DNA of 41,589 nucleotides from Rhizobium sp. (GTDB lineage Bacteria; Pseudomonadota; Alphaproteobacteria; Rhizobiales; Rhizobiaceae), in NCBI GenBank assembly GCA_029865825.1, contig JARXAQ010000316.1:1-41589 (forward strand), written 5' to 3'. Of the stretch, positions 27,170 to 35,936 are shown one piece after another. The position numbers were made by a program, and so were the translations under genes. The notes below the pieces were generated by a model, which did not search any database, was not told the DNA's origin, and worked only from the letters and a program-made list of their open reading frames with translations. The first letter of the stretch is position 1. Every line of letters starts with the position of its first letter.

Positions 27170-27555
27170 CGGGAACCGTCCTTCGGCAACAAGATGGGCC
27201 GCGATATCCGTTTTTTTGAGTCTGCTTTGGACAAGGCTTCGCGGAGGATTTCGACCTCCATCGTCTTGCGGCCGAGCATGCGCTCCAGCTCGCGAACGCG
27301 GTCCTCCAGCTTTTTAACTTCCGAATTGCCGACCACCGGCTCGTCAGAATCCACGGCTGCAGCACCTCCCTCACTCAAGAGCCTGCGCCACCGGTAAAGC
27401 AAATTGGGCGCAACGCCATGGCGGCGAGCAGCCGAAGACACCGTCTCGCCAGGTTCAAAACTCTGCTCAATGATTGTCAGCTTCTGCTCGGTTGTCCACC
27501 GTCTGCGGCGGACATCACCCGTCAGCAATTCAACGTGTCGATACTCGTTAGACAT
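27166..27555 (-). CDS. IS3-family transposase OrfA (HTH)
   Basis: RRRWTTEQKLTIIEQSFEPGETVSSAARRHGVAPNLLYRWRRLL plus leucine-zipper-like C-terminus; overlaps orfB start by 4 nt. Confidence 0.94.
   Translation of the reverse strand: MSNEYRHVELLTGDVRRRRWTTEQKLTIIEQSFEPGETVSSAARRHGVAPNLLYRWRRLLSEGGAAAVDSDEPVVGNSEVKKLEDRVRELERMLGRKTMEVEILREALSKADSKKRISRPILLPKDGSR
27211..27217 (-). promoter_or_regulatory. A7 slippery site for programmed -1 frameshift (OrfAB fusion)
   Basis: Minus strand TCAAAAAAACGG; shifting -1 gives KKTDIAAHLVAEGRFPMKSVADTLG, in frame with OrfB. Confidence 0.8.
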
Positions 27556-27623
27556 AAGCCTGTCCTCAAGCCTGTGCTTGAGCCTTTCTGCTTATGCCGA
27601 CTGTCCGGTCGAAATGGGGGGCA

Positions 27624-27799
27624 GTTCAAATACATCATCGTAGGCATCGAGGAGGCGCAGGAATTCGCCACGCAGTGGCTATGGACCTACAACAATGAAC
27701 GGCCCAATATGGGGATCGGCGGCATAACACCCGCACAGGAACTGAGAATGGCCGCGTGAATTCTACTGCCGAGCCCCGTTAAAAACGGGGGGATTACCC
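27624..27799 (+). mobile_element. 3' fragment of a different IS3-family element (OrfB C-terminus and right end)
   Basis: FKYIIVGIEEAQEFATQWLWTYNNERPNMGIGGITPAQELRMAA*, followed by CCCCGTTAAAAACGGGGGG. Confidence 0.8.
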
Positions 27800-27943
27800 A
27801 ACCATATCATTGTTCTGGCCCTTTATCCTCAAGCACGGGCTGCAGATCAGGCGCTTCCTGTGGGGCGGAACCAGGCGGCTGGGTTCAACCGGCGCAACAC
27901 GAGACCACCCCGGCACGCGCGAAAGCATACTGCTCCGAAAAAT

Positions 27944-27961
27944 TAATTGACTAATTAATTA
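27944..27961. promoter_or_regulatory. TAATTG-N6-TAATTA motif copy 1 (upstream of APC permease)
   Basis: TAATTGACTAATTAATTA; same architecture as two other sites in the cluster. Confidence 0.7.
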
Positions 27962-28043
27962 GACTGTGTGACGATTTTGCTAAGGCTGTTAGGGCGCGAA
28001 AAAAGGCTGGCCCTGCCATTTGCACAGCCAAAATGAGGGAACA

Positions 28044-29675
28044 ATGACAACGGACATCGACAGCCATGCCCCCGGGGGGCATGGGCTAAATCTTCATCGT
28101 ACGATTACGTGGAAACACGCCTTCTGGCTGGCAGCAGGCGCACCGGCTCTAGTCTTGTTTACACTTGGCCCTGTGTCGTCGACAGTTGGCCCGCTCTCGC
28201 CAGTGGTCTGGATCGTCTCGGCGTGCTGCGCTCTGCTTCAGGCCTTCGCTTACGCCGAGATTTCGGGGATGTTTCCCAACAAGTCGGGGGGCGCTTCAGT
28301 ATTCGGTGCGGTCGCCTGGGTGCGCTACGGCAAAATTCTCGGGCCGATCTCGGTTTGGGTCAACTGGCTGGCTTGGTCGCCCGTTATTGCCATAGGTGTC
28401 AGCTTGGCGGGTTATTACCTCATCGACATACTGTTTGCCGCGGGAGCCCCCGCGCGCCAATGGGAGATCACTCTTGTCAACCTCGGGTTTTTGCAGGAGG
28501 GTCTGCGCTTGCGCATCGACGCCGTCTATCTCGCGGCCTGGCTGATGGTGCTGATCGTGTTCGGCATACAGCATCGCGGCATTTTGCGAGCAGCTCGCGC
28601 TCAGATCGCGCTTGCTGTCGTGGCGCTCATCCCGCTGTTTGCTATTGCCCTCAGTCCGTTGTTAACCGATTCCTTCGACTGGTCAAACCTGTTCCCTCTC
28701 TTGCCGCTATTGCCCTCGTCTGATGGTCAAGTGCACTACGCGCAATGGGACGGTCTGGGGGTCTCCATCTTGCTCGCAGCGTTTTTTGGTGCTTCCTACG
28801 CGACCTACCCATTCGAGACGGCAGTCTGTTACACGCGAGAATTTCGCGACCCCGGCAAGGATACCTATCGGGCGATCATGTCGGCGGGAATATTGGCACT
28901 CTTGGTCTTCTCGATCGTGCCGCTCGCGTTTCAGGGTGTGTTGGGCGTGGAGGCACTGCTGGCCCCCGGCATCATTAGCGGCACCGAGATCGGATCGGCG
29001 ATGGCCACGATGGTCGGTGGTGGCGTCATTACCAAGACCATCATTGTCGGCTTTCTGATCATGACGCTTCTATTCAGCGTGTCGACAGCAATGGCCGGGT
29101 CATCCCGCACGCTTTATCAAGGCGGTGTCGACGGTTGGCTGCCGCGCTATCTCGGACGCGTAAATAACAAAGGCGCGCCTGTGGCGGCTATGATGACCGA
29201 TCTCGTGTTCAACATGCTGCTCTTGTTGCTGAACGACATCATTTTCCTGCTCGTTGTCTCCAACGTTACTTACTTGTTTTTCGTTTTTATGAACCTGCAG
29301 TCGGGCTGGTTGCACCGTATCGACCGGCCGACGACACCCCGCCCATATCGCGCGCCTGATTGGCTTATTGCAGTCGGTGCGATGCTTGGTTTCGTCAACA
29401 TGTTCCTCCTGGGGGCGGGGGGAGCATTCTGGGCGCCCAGTGCGCTGGCAGTGGGCGTCTTCGCCTCGCTGATGATCTTGCCGGTGTTCTGGTGGCGGCA
29501 CTATGTCCAGGATGGAGGCGTGTTTCCAAATCAGATGGAAGACGACATGCACCTTCGGGCATCCGGCATGGATCAGCCGCAAACACGCGCCGGAATGTTG
29601 CCTTACGCGGCATTGCTGGGAGGAGGTATGATGGCAGTGGCGGGGTATTGGTTCGTCGCTTCGCATGTATCTTAA
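28044..29675 (+). CDS. APC family amino acid/amine permease
   Basis: Multiple TM segments; APC-type N-terminus LHRTITWKHAFWLAAGAPALVLFTLGPVSSTVGPLSPVVWIVSACCALLQAFAYAEISGMFPNKSGGASVFGA. Confidence 0.92.
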   Translation: MTTDIDSHAPGGHGLNLHRTITWKHAFWLAAGAPALVLFTLGPVSSTVGPLSPVVWIVSACCALLQAFAYAEISGMFPNKSGGASVFGAVAWVRYGKILGPISVWVNWLAWSPVIAIGVSLAGYYLIDILFAAGAPARQWEITLVNLGFLQEGLRLRIDAVYLAAWLMVLIVFGIQHRGILRAARAQIALAVVALIPLFAIALSPLLTDSFDWSNLFPLLPLLPSSDGQVHYAQWDGLGVSILLAAFFGASYATYPFETAVCYTREFRDPGKDTYRAIMSAGILALLVFSIVPLAFQGVLGVEALLAPGIISGTEIGSAMATMVGGGVITKTIIVGFLIMTLLFSVSTAMAGSSRTLYQGGVDGWLPRYLGRVNNKGAPVAAMMTDLVFNMLLLLLNDIIFLLVVSNVTYLFFVFMNLQSGWLHRIDRPTTPRPYRAPDWLIAVGAMLGFVNMFLLGAGGAFWAPSALAVGVFASLMILPVFWWRHYVQDGGVFPNQMEDDMHLRASGMDQPQTRAGMLPYAALLGGGMMAVAGYWFVASHVS

Positions 29676-29701
29676 CGATCGACAGACCCTCAGCCAATAA
29701 C

Positions 29702-29719
29702 TAATTGCTCAGTTAATTA
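29702..29719. promoter_or_regulatory. TAATTG-N6-TAATTA motif copy 2 (upstream of FMN reductase)
   Basis: TAATTGCTCAGTTAATTA, 16 bp before the reductase start codon. Confidence 0.7.
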
Positions 29720-29735
29720 ACAAAGGAACAACCAC

Positions 29736-30368
29736 ATGAGAACTTTTGTGCTCTGCGGAAGCCCCCGCCGAAACGGAAATTCGGCGATATTGGCCCAAGA
29801 GGTGGTCAGGGGTCTTGAGGAAGAAGGTCATGACGTTCAGATGGAATATGCATCGGACGTGCTCGGCGGATTTCTCAAGGATTGCCGTACCTGCCGCGAT
29901 GCCCATGGCGAGTGCTCGATCGAGGATAATTTCGGCCAGGCGTTCCTCGACAAGATGCTGCCTGCTACGGGCTTCATTATTGCCACGCCAGTCTATTGGT
30001 ATGGCATGTCGGGGCTTGCCAAGACCTTCTTCGACCGCATGTTTTGCTACGTCGCGGCATCGCATCCGAAGTCCGAAAGCGTGGTGTCCGGCCTGCTCGG
30101 AAAGCGCATCGGGCTAGTACTGTCCTCTGAGGAGACCTTCCCCAGTGTTGCTGCGGGGATCGTCCATCAGATGCAGGAATATGCACGCTACACTCGGTCG
30201 ACTTTTGTTGGCGTTGTGCACGGCTATGGCAATGCCCGCGGCGACGTCCATCGCGACCCCGGCGCGCCTACTGCCGATGCATTAGAATTCGGACGCAACT
30301 TCTACCAGCGCCACGCCACCGACTACCAAATTGACACGCCACGCTCTGGCCGCGTCTGGCCGATTTGA
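29736..30368 (+). CDS. Flavodoxin-like NAD(P)H-dependent FMN reductase / oxidoreductase
   Basis: MRTFVLCGSPRRNGNSAILAQEVVRGLEEEGHDVQ; TPVYWYGMSGLAKTFFDRM. Confidence 0.92.
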   Translation: MRTFVLCGSPRRNGNSAILAQEVVRGLEEEGHDVQMEYASDVLGGFLKDCRTCRDAHGECSIEDNFGQAFLDKMLPATGFIIATPVYWYGMSGLAKTFFDRMFCYVAASHPKSESVVSGLLGKRIGLVLSSEETFPSVAAGIVHQMQEYARYTRSTFVGVVHGYGNARGDVHRDPGAPTADALEFGRNFYQRHATDYQIDTPRSGRVWPI

Positions 30369-30414
30369 CCGTAATTCACCCGCTGTTCAAAGACCAAACA
30401 ACCGAGGAACTGTT

Positions 30415-31791
30415 ATGTCTGCCAATGATTGGATTGAAAAGAAGAAAGAACTCGTCGCTGCGGGCGTCGAATACTGCTTTGCTAGTTACGTGGACGTGCA
30501 TGGCATCTCCAAGGCCAAGTGCGTTCCCATCAGCCATCTGGAATCCATGGGGAAAGGATCGGAATTGTTCACGGTCGGGGCGCTCGATGGCATGGGGCTT
30601 GTCGGGCCGCAGTTCGACGAGTGTGCCGCTGTCCCTGACATTGAGACAGCAACGATCCTGCCGTGGGATAAGCGCTACGTCTGGTTCGCATCCGACCTGC
30701 ACTATCACGGTGAACCCTACGCCAATTGCAGCCGTGTCATCCTGAAGAAGGCGACGCAGTCCGCGTATGAGCGCGGGCTTCGCTTCAACGTGGGCATCGA
30801 GCCGGAATTCTATGTCTACAGGAAAGGCGACAACCGCCTCGAAACATTCCAGGAAGAAGGTTTCCTTGGGGGAACGCCGGCATACGACCTGTACCAGACC
30901 TCCCTGGCCGAGCCGCTGCTCGACAAGATCGCACGCTATATTGATGAGATGGGCTGGGGCTTGTATTCTTTTGATCAGGAAGGCGGCCACGGGCAGTTCG
31001 AATTTGACTTCGACTATGCAGACGCGCTGACCACTGCCGACCGCCAGACCTTCTTTAGGTTCATGCTAAAGAATGTCGCCCGCTCTCTCGGCGCTGTCGC
31101 GACATTCATGCCCAAGCCATTCAGCAACGACTTCCGCTCGGGTGCGCACCACAACATGTCGCTCGAATACATACGCACCGGAGAAAACATTTTCGACGTC
31201 AAGAAGCGATCGCAAGGCGAGCTGGCCAAGGAAAGGGGCATTCGGGCGACCGACGAGACGCTACATTTCATCGGCGGCCTGCTCGACCATGCTGATGCGC
31301 TGTGCGCCATCACCTGCCCGACATTTAACTCATACAAGGGTTTGATCGCTCGGGGTGATATGCCCGACATGTCATGGGCACCGGTACTGCAGGCCTATGG
31401 CAGTAACAACCGTTCGGCAATGCTACGCCTGCCGATGAACCGGCCCTGCATAGAAAACAGAACGCCAGACATGAGTGCAAACTTCTACCTGTCCACCGCG
31501 TTCAGCCTACATGCCGGGTTGGACGGTCTCGATCGCAGGCTGGATCCTGGTGAACCAGTCAACGACAACCTTTATCTGCAGCGTGCCGCTAACGAAGGCA
31601 AGCCCGGTACCAGCCGCCTACCGCGAACACTTTTGGAGGCCGTCGAGGCCCTCGAAAAGAGCGATCTTGCCAAGCGTACGATGGGCACCGAGTTCGTCAG
31701 CCTGTTCAGCCAGCAAAAGAAGCAGGAATGGGAGACCGCCTTTTATCACGTGAGCCCGTACGAGCGGGAACGCCAGCTAACCTTCGTATGA
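30415..31791 (+). CDS. glnT: Type III glutamine synthetase-like ligase (GlnT family)
   Basis: VAAGVEYCFASYVDVHGISKAKCVPISHL; FNVGIEPEFYVYR; EGGHGQFEFDFDYADALTTADRQTFFRFMLKNVARSLGAVATFMPKPF; NNRSAMLRLP. Confidence 0.85.
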   Translation: MSANDWIEKKKELVAAGVEYCFASYVDVHGISKAKCVPISHLESMGKGSELFTVGALDGMGLVGPQFDECAAVPDIETATILPWDKRYVWFASDLHYHGEPYANCSRVILKKATQSAYERGLRFNVGIEPEFYVYRKGDNRLETFQEEGFLGGTPAYDLYQTSLAEPLLDKIARYIDEMGWGLYSFDQEGGHGQFEFDFDYADALTTADRQTFFRFMLKNVARSLGAVATFMPKPFSNDFRSGAHHNMSLEYIRTGENIFDVKKRSQGELAKERGIRATDETLHFIGGLLDHADALCAITCPTFNSYKGLIARGDMPDMSWAPVLQAYGSNNRSAMLRLPMNRPCIENRTPDMSANFYLSTAFSLHAGLDGLDRRLDPGEPVNDNLYLQRAANEGKPGTSRLPRTLLEAVEALEKSDLAKRTMGTEFVSLFSQQKKQEWETAFYHVSPYERERQLTFV

Positions 31792-31793
31792 CC

Positions 31794-31826
31794 GGCTGAG
31801 CGCTGCCCCGCCGGAGCGCTCAAGCC
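31794..31826 (+). terminator. Intercistronic hairpin after the glutamine synthetase-like gene (no U-tract)
   Basis: GGCT-GAGCGCT-gccccgccgg-AGCGCTC-a-AGCC dyad immediately after the stop codon. Confidence 0.4.
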
Positions 31827-31937
31827 AGCATTGCTGTCGCCGGGCGTCAACGCCTGGCGCCGGCAGAACTTTGTCAAACAACTTGCTCTTGGCGTCTGTC
31901 TGGCCCCCGGGAGCAATTGGAAAATCTGGGGAAGACG

Positions 31938-33191
31938 ATGCACGCCATGGAAAGATTTCGGCGCGAAGCCAATGCAACTGCACTGCAGAAGATGTTTGAA
32001 GCCGACCCGGTGGTCGAGGATGTACGTACCGCGCTGGACGCCGTTCCGGGGTTTGCGAAAAACCTAATCCTAACATCGGGGCCGACCATGGAGTGGGTTG
32101 GGTATGATGGCGGCCAGCGCGCTGCGATAATTGGCGCGGCCTTGTTTGAGGGGTTAGCCGACAATGCAGAACAAGCTAACGATAGGATCGCGGCCGGCGA
32201 CATTCGCGTCCTCGGCGCGCAGGAGTTAGGTTGCGTCGGCTCGGTTGCCGGCGTCTACACCGCCTCGATGCCAGTGCTTGTCGTGCGCAACCGCCGCCAT
32301 GGCAATGTAGCCTTCTGCAATTTCTACGAAGGCACCAATCCGCGCCGGCTGAACTACGGCATCTATGACGAGGCTGTGCGCGAGCAACTGCTCTATGTGA
32401 ACAACGTCGTGGCGCCCGTCATCGGCGAGGCGATCCGGCGGAGCGGTGGAATTGCGATGAAGCCGTTGATGAAGCGTGCGCTTAACATGGGCGACGAGTT
32501 GCACAGCCGCAACAATGCTGCTGGCCTGTTGCTGATGCGCGAACTGCTTCCGCACTTCCTAGCCGGCCAAGGAACTGACCCAGCGCCAACCGAAAAGGCG
32601 ATCATGGCCTTGACCGAAGACCAGTATTTTTTCCTGCGGTTTTCTATGGCTGCAGCTAAGGTCACGGCTGACGCCGCCCATGGCGTCAGATATTCGAGCC
32701 TGGTAACCTCGATGAGCTTCAACTGCCGAGAGTTCGCCATCCGTGTCAGTGGCCTCGGTTCGCACTGGTACAAGGGTCCGCACCCGCAGGTCGCGGCTAA
32801 GCTTTTTGATGGCTTTGACCCGTCCGACATCACCTGGATCGGGGGAGAAAGCATTATAACCGAGACCATCGGCCTCGGAGGTTTCGCGCAGGCAGGTGCC
32901 CCCACGCTACAGTCCTATCAAGGCGGCTCTGTCCAGTCGCTGATCGACAAAAACCTTGAGATGTACCAGATCACGCTTGGTGAGAATCCGGACTAGCTCA
33001 TCGCCAGCCTAGGCTATCGAGGAACACCAACCGGCATCGATATCTTCAAGGTGTTCGAGACTGGAGTGACTCCGGTGATGGATATCGGCATTGCTGGAAA
33101 AGGTGGTGGCCAGATAGGCGCGGGCACTGTCAGGGCGGAAAAGGCTTGCTTCGACAGCGCGGTCGATGCGTACATCAGCCAGTATTCTTGA
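31938..33191 (+). pseudogene. DUF1116 / AllG (YlbE)-like protein, interrupted by an in-frame TAG at 32994-32996
   Basis: ORF to 32996 has DUF1116 features (VGYDGGQRAAIIGAALFEGLA, GVRYSSLVTSMSFNCREFAIRVSG, TLQSYQGGS); after TAG the same frame reads LIASLGYRGTPTGIDIFKVFETGVTPVMDIGIAGKGGGQIGAGTVRAEKACFDSAVDAYISQYS*. Confidence 0.8.
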
Positions 33192-33214
33192 CATCTTGTG
33201 GGGCTGTCACCCAT

Positions 33215-33227
33215 CCCCCCCCCCCCC
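33215..33227 (+). repeat. Poly-C homopolymer (13 C)
   Basis: Read directly: CCAT-CCCCCCCCCCCCC-GCATC. Confidence 0.9.
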
Positions 33228-33639
33228 GCATCTTCAAAGCAATCTTGCCCGAAAAGAATGCGCTAAAGGGACACTCGATGCATTAACTAGCTAAATTCAT
33301 TATCTGCCAGTGGCAGCGAGCTTCCCGCCAAGTGGTCCGGACCTCCAGCCGGGCCACTTTCATATACACTGAGCGTGCCGCGAATGCATTATTCGTTTCC
33401 GTCGAGGAGCAGTTAGGGTCGGTCGCGTTTTGAATCGTCGGCAATGATGCACTGGATGATTTCACGACGCACAGTCATTCGACTAAGAATCGCCGAATTC
33501 GTCCGCCCCACGTTCTGATAGCAGCCAGGAGAAGCTTTGGACACCGCGATCCGTGAAGCGGTTGTGCAATCCTTGGTCTCATTGTGGACGCGCACGATTT
33601 CACCGTGATCCATATTGTCCCGGTTGGTGGAGCTCACTC

Positions 33640-34062
33640 TTGCCGTATTCACTTCATGCGTAACGCGCTGGCCATGCCGGGAAGAGCGGACGGCGCGTCG
33701 TCTCCGCCTTCATCGCCACAGTCTTCGCCCCGGACACCCCGGAGGTGGCAAGCACCGAATGGCGCAATGTCGCCGACCAGGTCAGGCTGAAGGCGCCGAA
33801 ACTCGCCACGTTGATGGAGAGCGCAGAACAGGATGTGCTTGCCTACATGACCTTTCCCATGCAGCACTGGGCAAAGCTTCATTCGACAAATCCGATCGAG
33901 CGTTTCAACGGCGAGATCAAGCGACGCACCGAGGTCGTCTGCATCCTTCTCATTGACGATGCTATCGTTAGGCTCTTCGGCACCTTGCTCCTGGAGCAAA
34001 ATGATGAACGGGCCGTTCAACGCTCCAGACATTGACCCTTAAGACCATCGCTGCAATGAGCT
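33640..34062 (+). pseudogene. IS256-family (Mutator) transposase C-terminal fragment with frameshifts
   Basis: CRIHFMRNALA... / ASTEWRNVADQVRLKAPKLATLMESAEQDVLAYMTFPMQHWAKLHSTNPIERFNGEIKRRTEVV / LTLKTIAAMS. Confidence 0.88.
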
Positions 34063-34259
34063 GATGATCCGCGCAACAGCCTGCCAGCAGCAAGCTGATC
34101 CGTTCCGGCTTCGTCCGGAAAGCACGGCGATCGCCGAAGCAACATCGCGCCATGGGACATCATCCGCGATCGGCCCTAACAACCCCAAAACAACTAAATT
34201 TCCAGAGAATTGAAGCTGGAAAGCCATTTCACTTGGTCGGTTGACCCTTGAAAAAGACG

Positions 34260-34871
34260 CTAGCGCAAGTCAGTCAATTTGGAGAAGACTGTAAGGAGCC
34301 GACCGAGAGCCTCAACGATCGAATAATCCTTTTCAAGAATCGAACGCGTGATGATGCCGTCGAGATGGGTGGACACGAAATAGGCCAGGTCGTCCCGCGA
34401 TATTGCGAAAGCGGCACCTTTTGGATCAGCAGGTATCGCAGAAGCAACTAGCGAATGTTCGATACTGTAAAACCTCTTGATCTGCGCGTCGATCAGCGGG
34501 TTCTTGACTTCACTACGGGAGTAATCGAGCATTAGCTTCAACAGATTGATGATGTCGTCTGACATCATCCGATGGGTGTCTAACCAGCTGTTGATGATAT
34601 CGGCAGAGCTTGTATGACCCGCAATGTTAGTTGCGTACTTGCTGCTGATGCGGTCAATCAGGTTAACGAGGCACTCATGAAATATGCCGTCCTTATCTTT
34701 AAAGTAATAATATATCATGGCCGAATTGAATCCAGCTCTTTCTCCGATCTCTTTTACCGTAACCGAAGAAAATCCTTTTTCTGCGAAAAGATATAGGGCG
34801 GAATCGATAAGAAGTTCTTTTGTATCATTTGCTTTATCCTCAGGTACTGCATATTTCTTTCTTCTCATCAA
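34260..34871 (-). CDS. TetR/AcrR family transcriptional regulator
   Basis: TKELLIDSALYLFAEKGFSSVTVKEIGERAGFNSAMIYYYFKDKDGIFHECL HTH. Confidence 0.95.
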   Translation of the reverse strand: MMRRKKYAVPEDKANDTKELLIDSALYLFAEKGFSSVTVKEIGERAGFNSAMIYYYFKDKDGIFHECLVNLIDRISSKYATNIAGHTSSADIINSWLDTHRMMSDDIINLLKLMLDYSRSEVKNPLIDAQIKRFYSIEHSLVASAIPADPKGAAFAISRDDLAYFVSTHLDGIITRSILEKDYSIVEALGRLLTVFSKLTDLR

Positions 34872-34944
34872 CGCGCCTTCTTTTGTATGGTGTCGATCAC
34901 CACGTCGGCAGAATGTAGGTTGTATAACTTCCCCGACTCGGTAT

Positions 34945-34962
34945 TAATTGATCACATAATTA
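34945..34962. promoter_or_regulatory. TAATTG-N6-TAATTA motif copy 3 (upstream of tetR)
   Basis: TAATTGATCACATAATTA inside larger dyad TATTAATT-N8-AATTAATA. Confidence 0.75.
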
Positions 34963-35202
34963 ATAATCTTTGTGAAGTGAGAATGAACCGCCCACTTTTG
35001 GCAGCCCGGGTGGCTGTACACCAAGAAGACGAGTGCGAGCAAAATGCGAGTTCAATTAGGGCGGACCGATTCGGCCCGGATAGCGCCTTTTCATGCATCC
35101 TTGGGGAGATAGACAATCTCGACTAAACACACACGTTAACAATGCCATGAAACGAGCCGACTGCAGTCGCACGCGGGTCTGCAGATTTCATCGTAGTTCC
35201 GA

Positions 35203-35406
35203 AATAAGCAGGGCGAAGTCTGGGACGAGCACTTGCGGCCGTTGGCGATTGAGGCAACCGGCCACGATTTGGCTTTGCTTGACTGGCGTTCTAAAGCTAA
35301 GGATACGCAGCCTCAAGCCTTTGCCGCGCTCTGGGATCCGTTTGAGACCCGCCCTCCTCGGTCACGCCTTCTCTGGACAGGCGCTCAGTCGCTAGTTAAC
35401 CGATAG
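35203..35406 (+). pseudogene. Unassigned coding-like C-terminal fragment
   Basis: Open frame without a nearby start: NKQGEVWDEHLRPLAIEATGHDLALLDWRSKAKDTQPQAFAALWDPFETRPPRSRLLWTGAQSLVNR*. Confidence 0.35.
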
Positions 35407-35639
35407 TTAGTGGACGTAGTTCTTTCGAGTTTGTCGCAGGTTTTTTGTTTTGATCACGTCATCGATTGAGTTCCATAATTCAGCCTTATGCCGCTTGGCT
35501 AGCTTTTTACTCAGTAAATCAGATACCTAGCAGATAGATCGAATGTGAGACGATTGCTCTCCGCTGATCACCACGTTGAGGCTAGGCGAAAATTCTCTTC
35601 GCGTTCCGATTCAAGTCGCATCAGATCAACCTGATCTAA

Positions 35640-35936
35640 TCATTCGCCGAATAGTAATACCCCATAGTCTGTTGCGCCGTGCAGGATGTGTATAATGACC
35701 ACTTTGGCAGACTCAATGCGGTAGAAGATCAGGTAGTTTCCGTGAACACGTCGACGGATTCCATGATGTTCATAGCGAGGGACGAGGGCGAAGCTATTGG
35801 GGTTACTGATAAGATCTTCACATCGGCTCCGCAGCTCTCGAATGAATGAAAGAGCGCGCCGTGGATTGTGCTCGGCAATATAATCCGCGATCTGCTCAAG
35901 ATCGCCTTCGGCCTCCTTGGTGAATTCAAGGATCAT
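35640..35936 (-). CDS. parE: Type II toxin-antitoxin system RelE/ParE family toxin
   Basis: LEFTKEAEGDLEQIADYIAEHNPRRALSFIRELRSRCEDLISNPNSFALVPRYEHHGIRRRVHGNYLIFYRI. Confidence 0.93.
   Translation of the reverse strand: MILEFTKEAEGDLEQIADYIAEHNPRRALSFIRELRSRCEDLISNPNSFALVPRYEHHGIRRRVHGNYLIFYRIESAKVVIIHILHGATDYGVLLFGE

Larger units (their letters stand above)
26315..27623 (-). mobile_element. Intact IS3-family insertion sequence
   Basis: Terminal inverted repeats TGCACCCCGTTTC-ACCGGACA (26315) and complement of TGTCCGGTCGAAATGGGGGGCA (27602-27623); orfA and orfB inside. Confidence 0.88.

Noticed and set aside
28109-29704. Alternative-frame ORFs inside the APC permease (28109-28723, 29100-29666, 29395-29697)
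   Set aside because: Overlap a strong 12-TM-like permease frame; no independent family motifs.
32994-32996. Amber codon as a pyrrolysine site
   Set aside because: No pyl genes or PYLIS-like context seen and the likely alphaproteobacterial host makes it improbable; nonsense mutation or sequence error is simpler.
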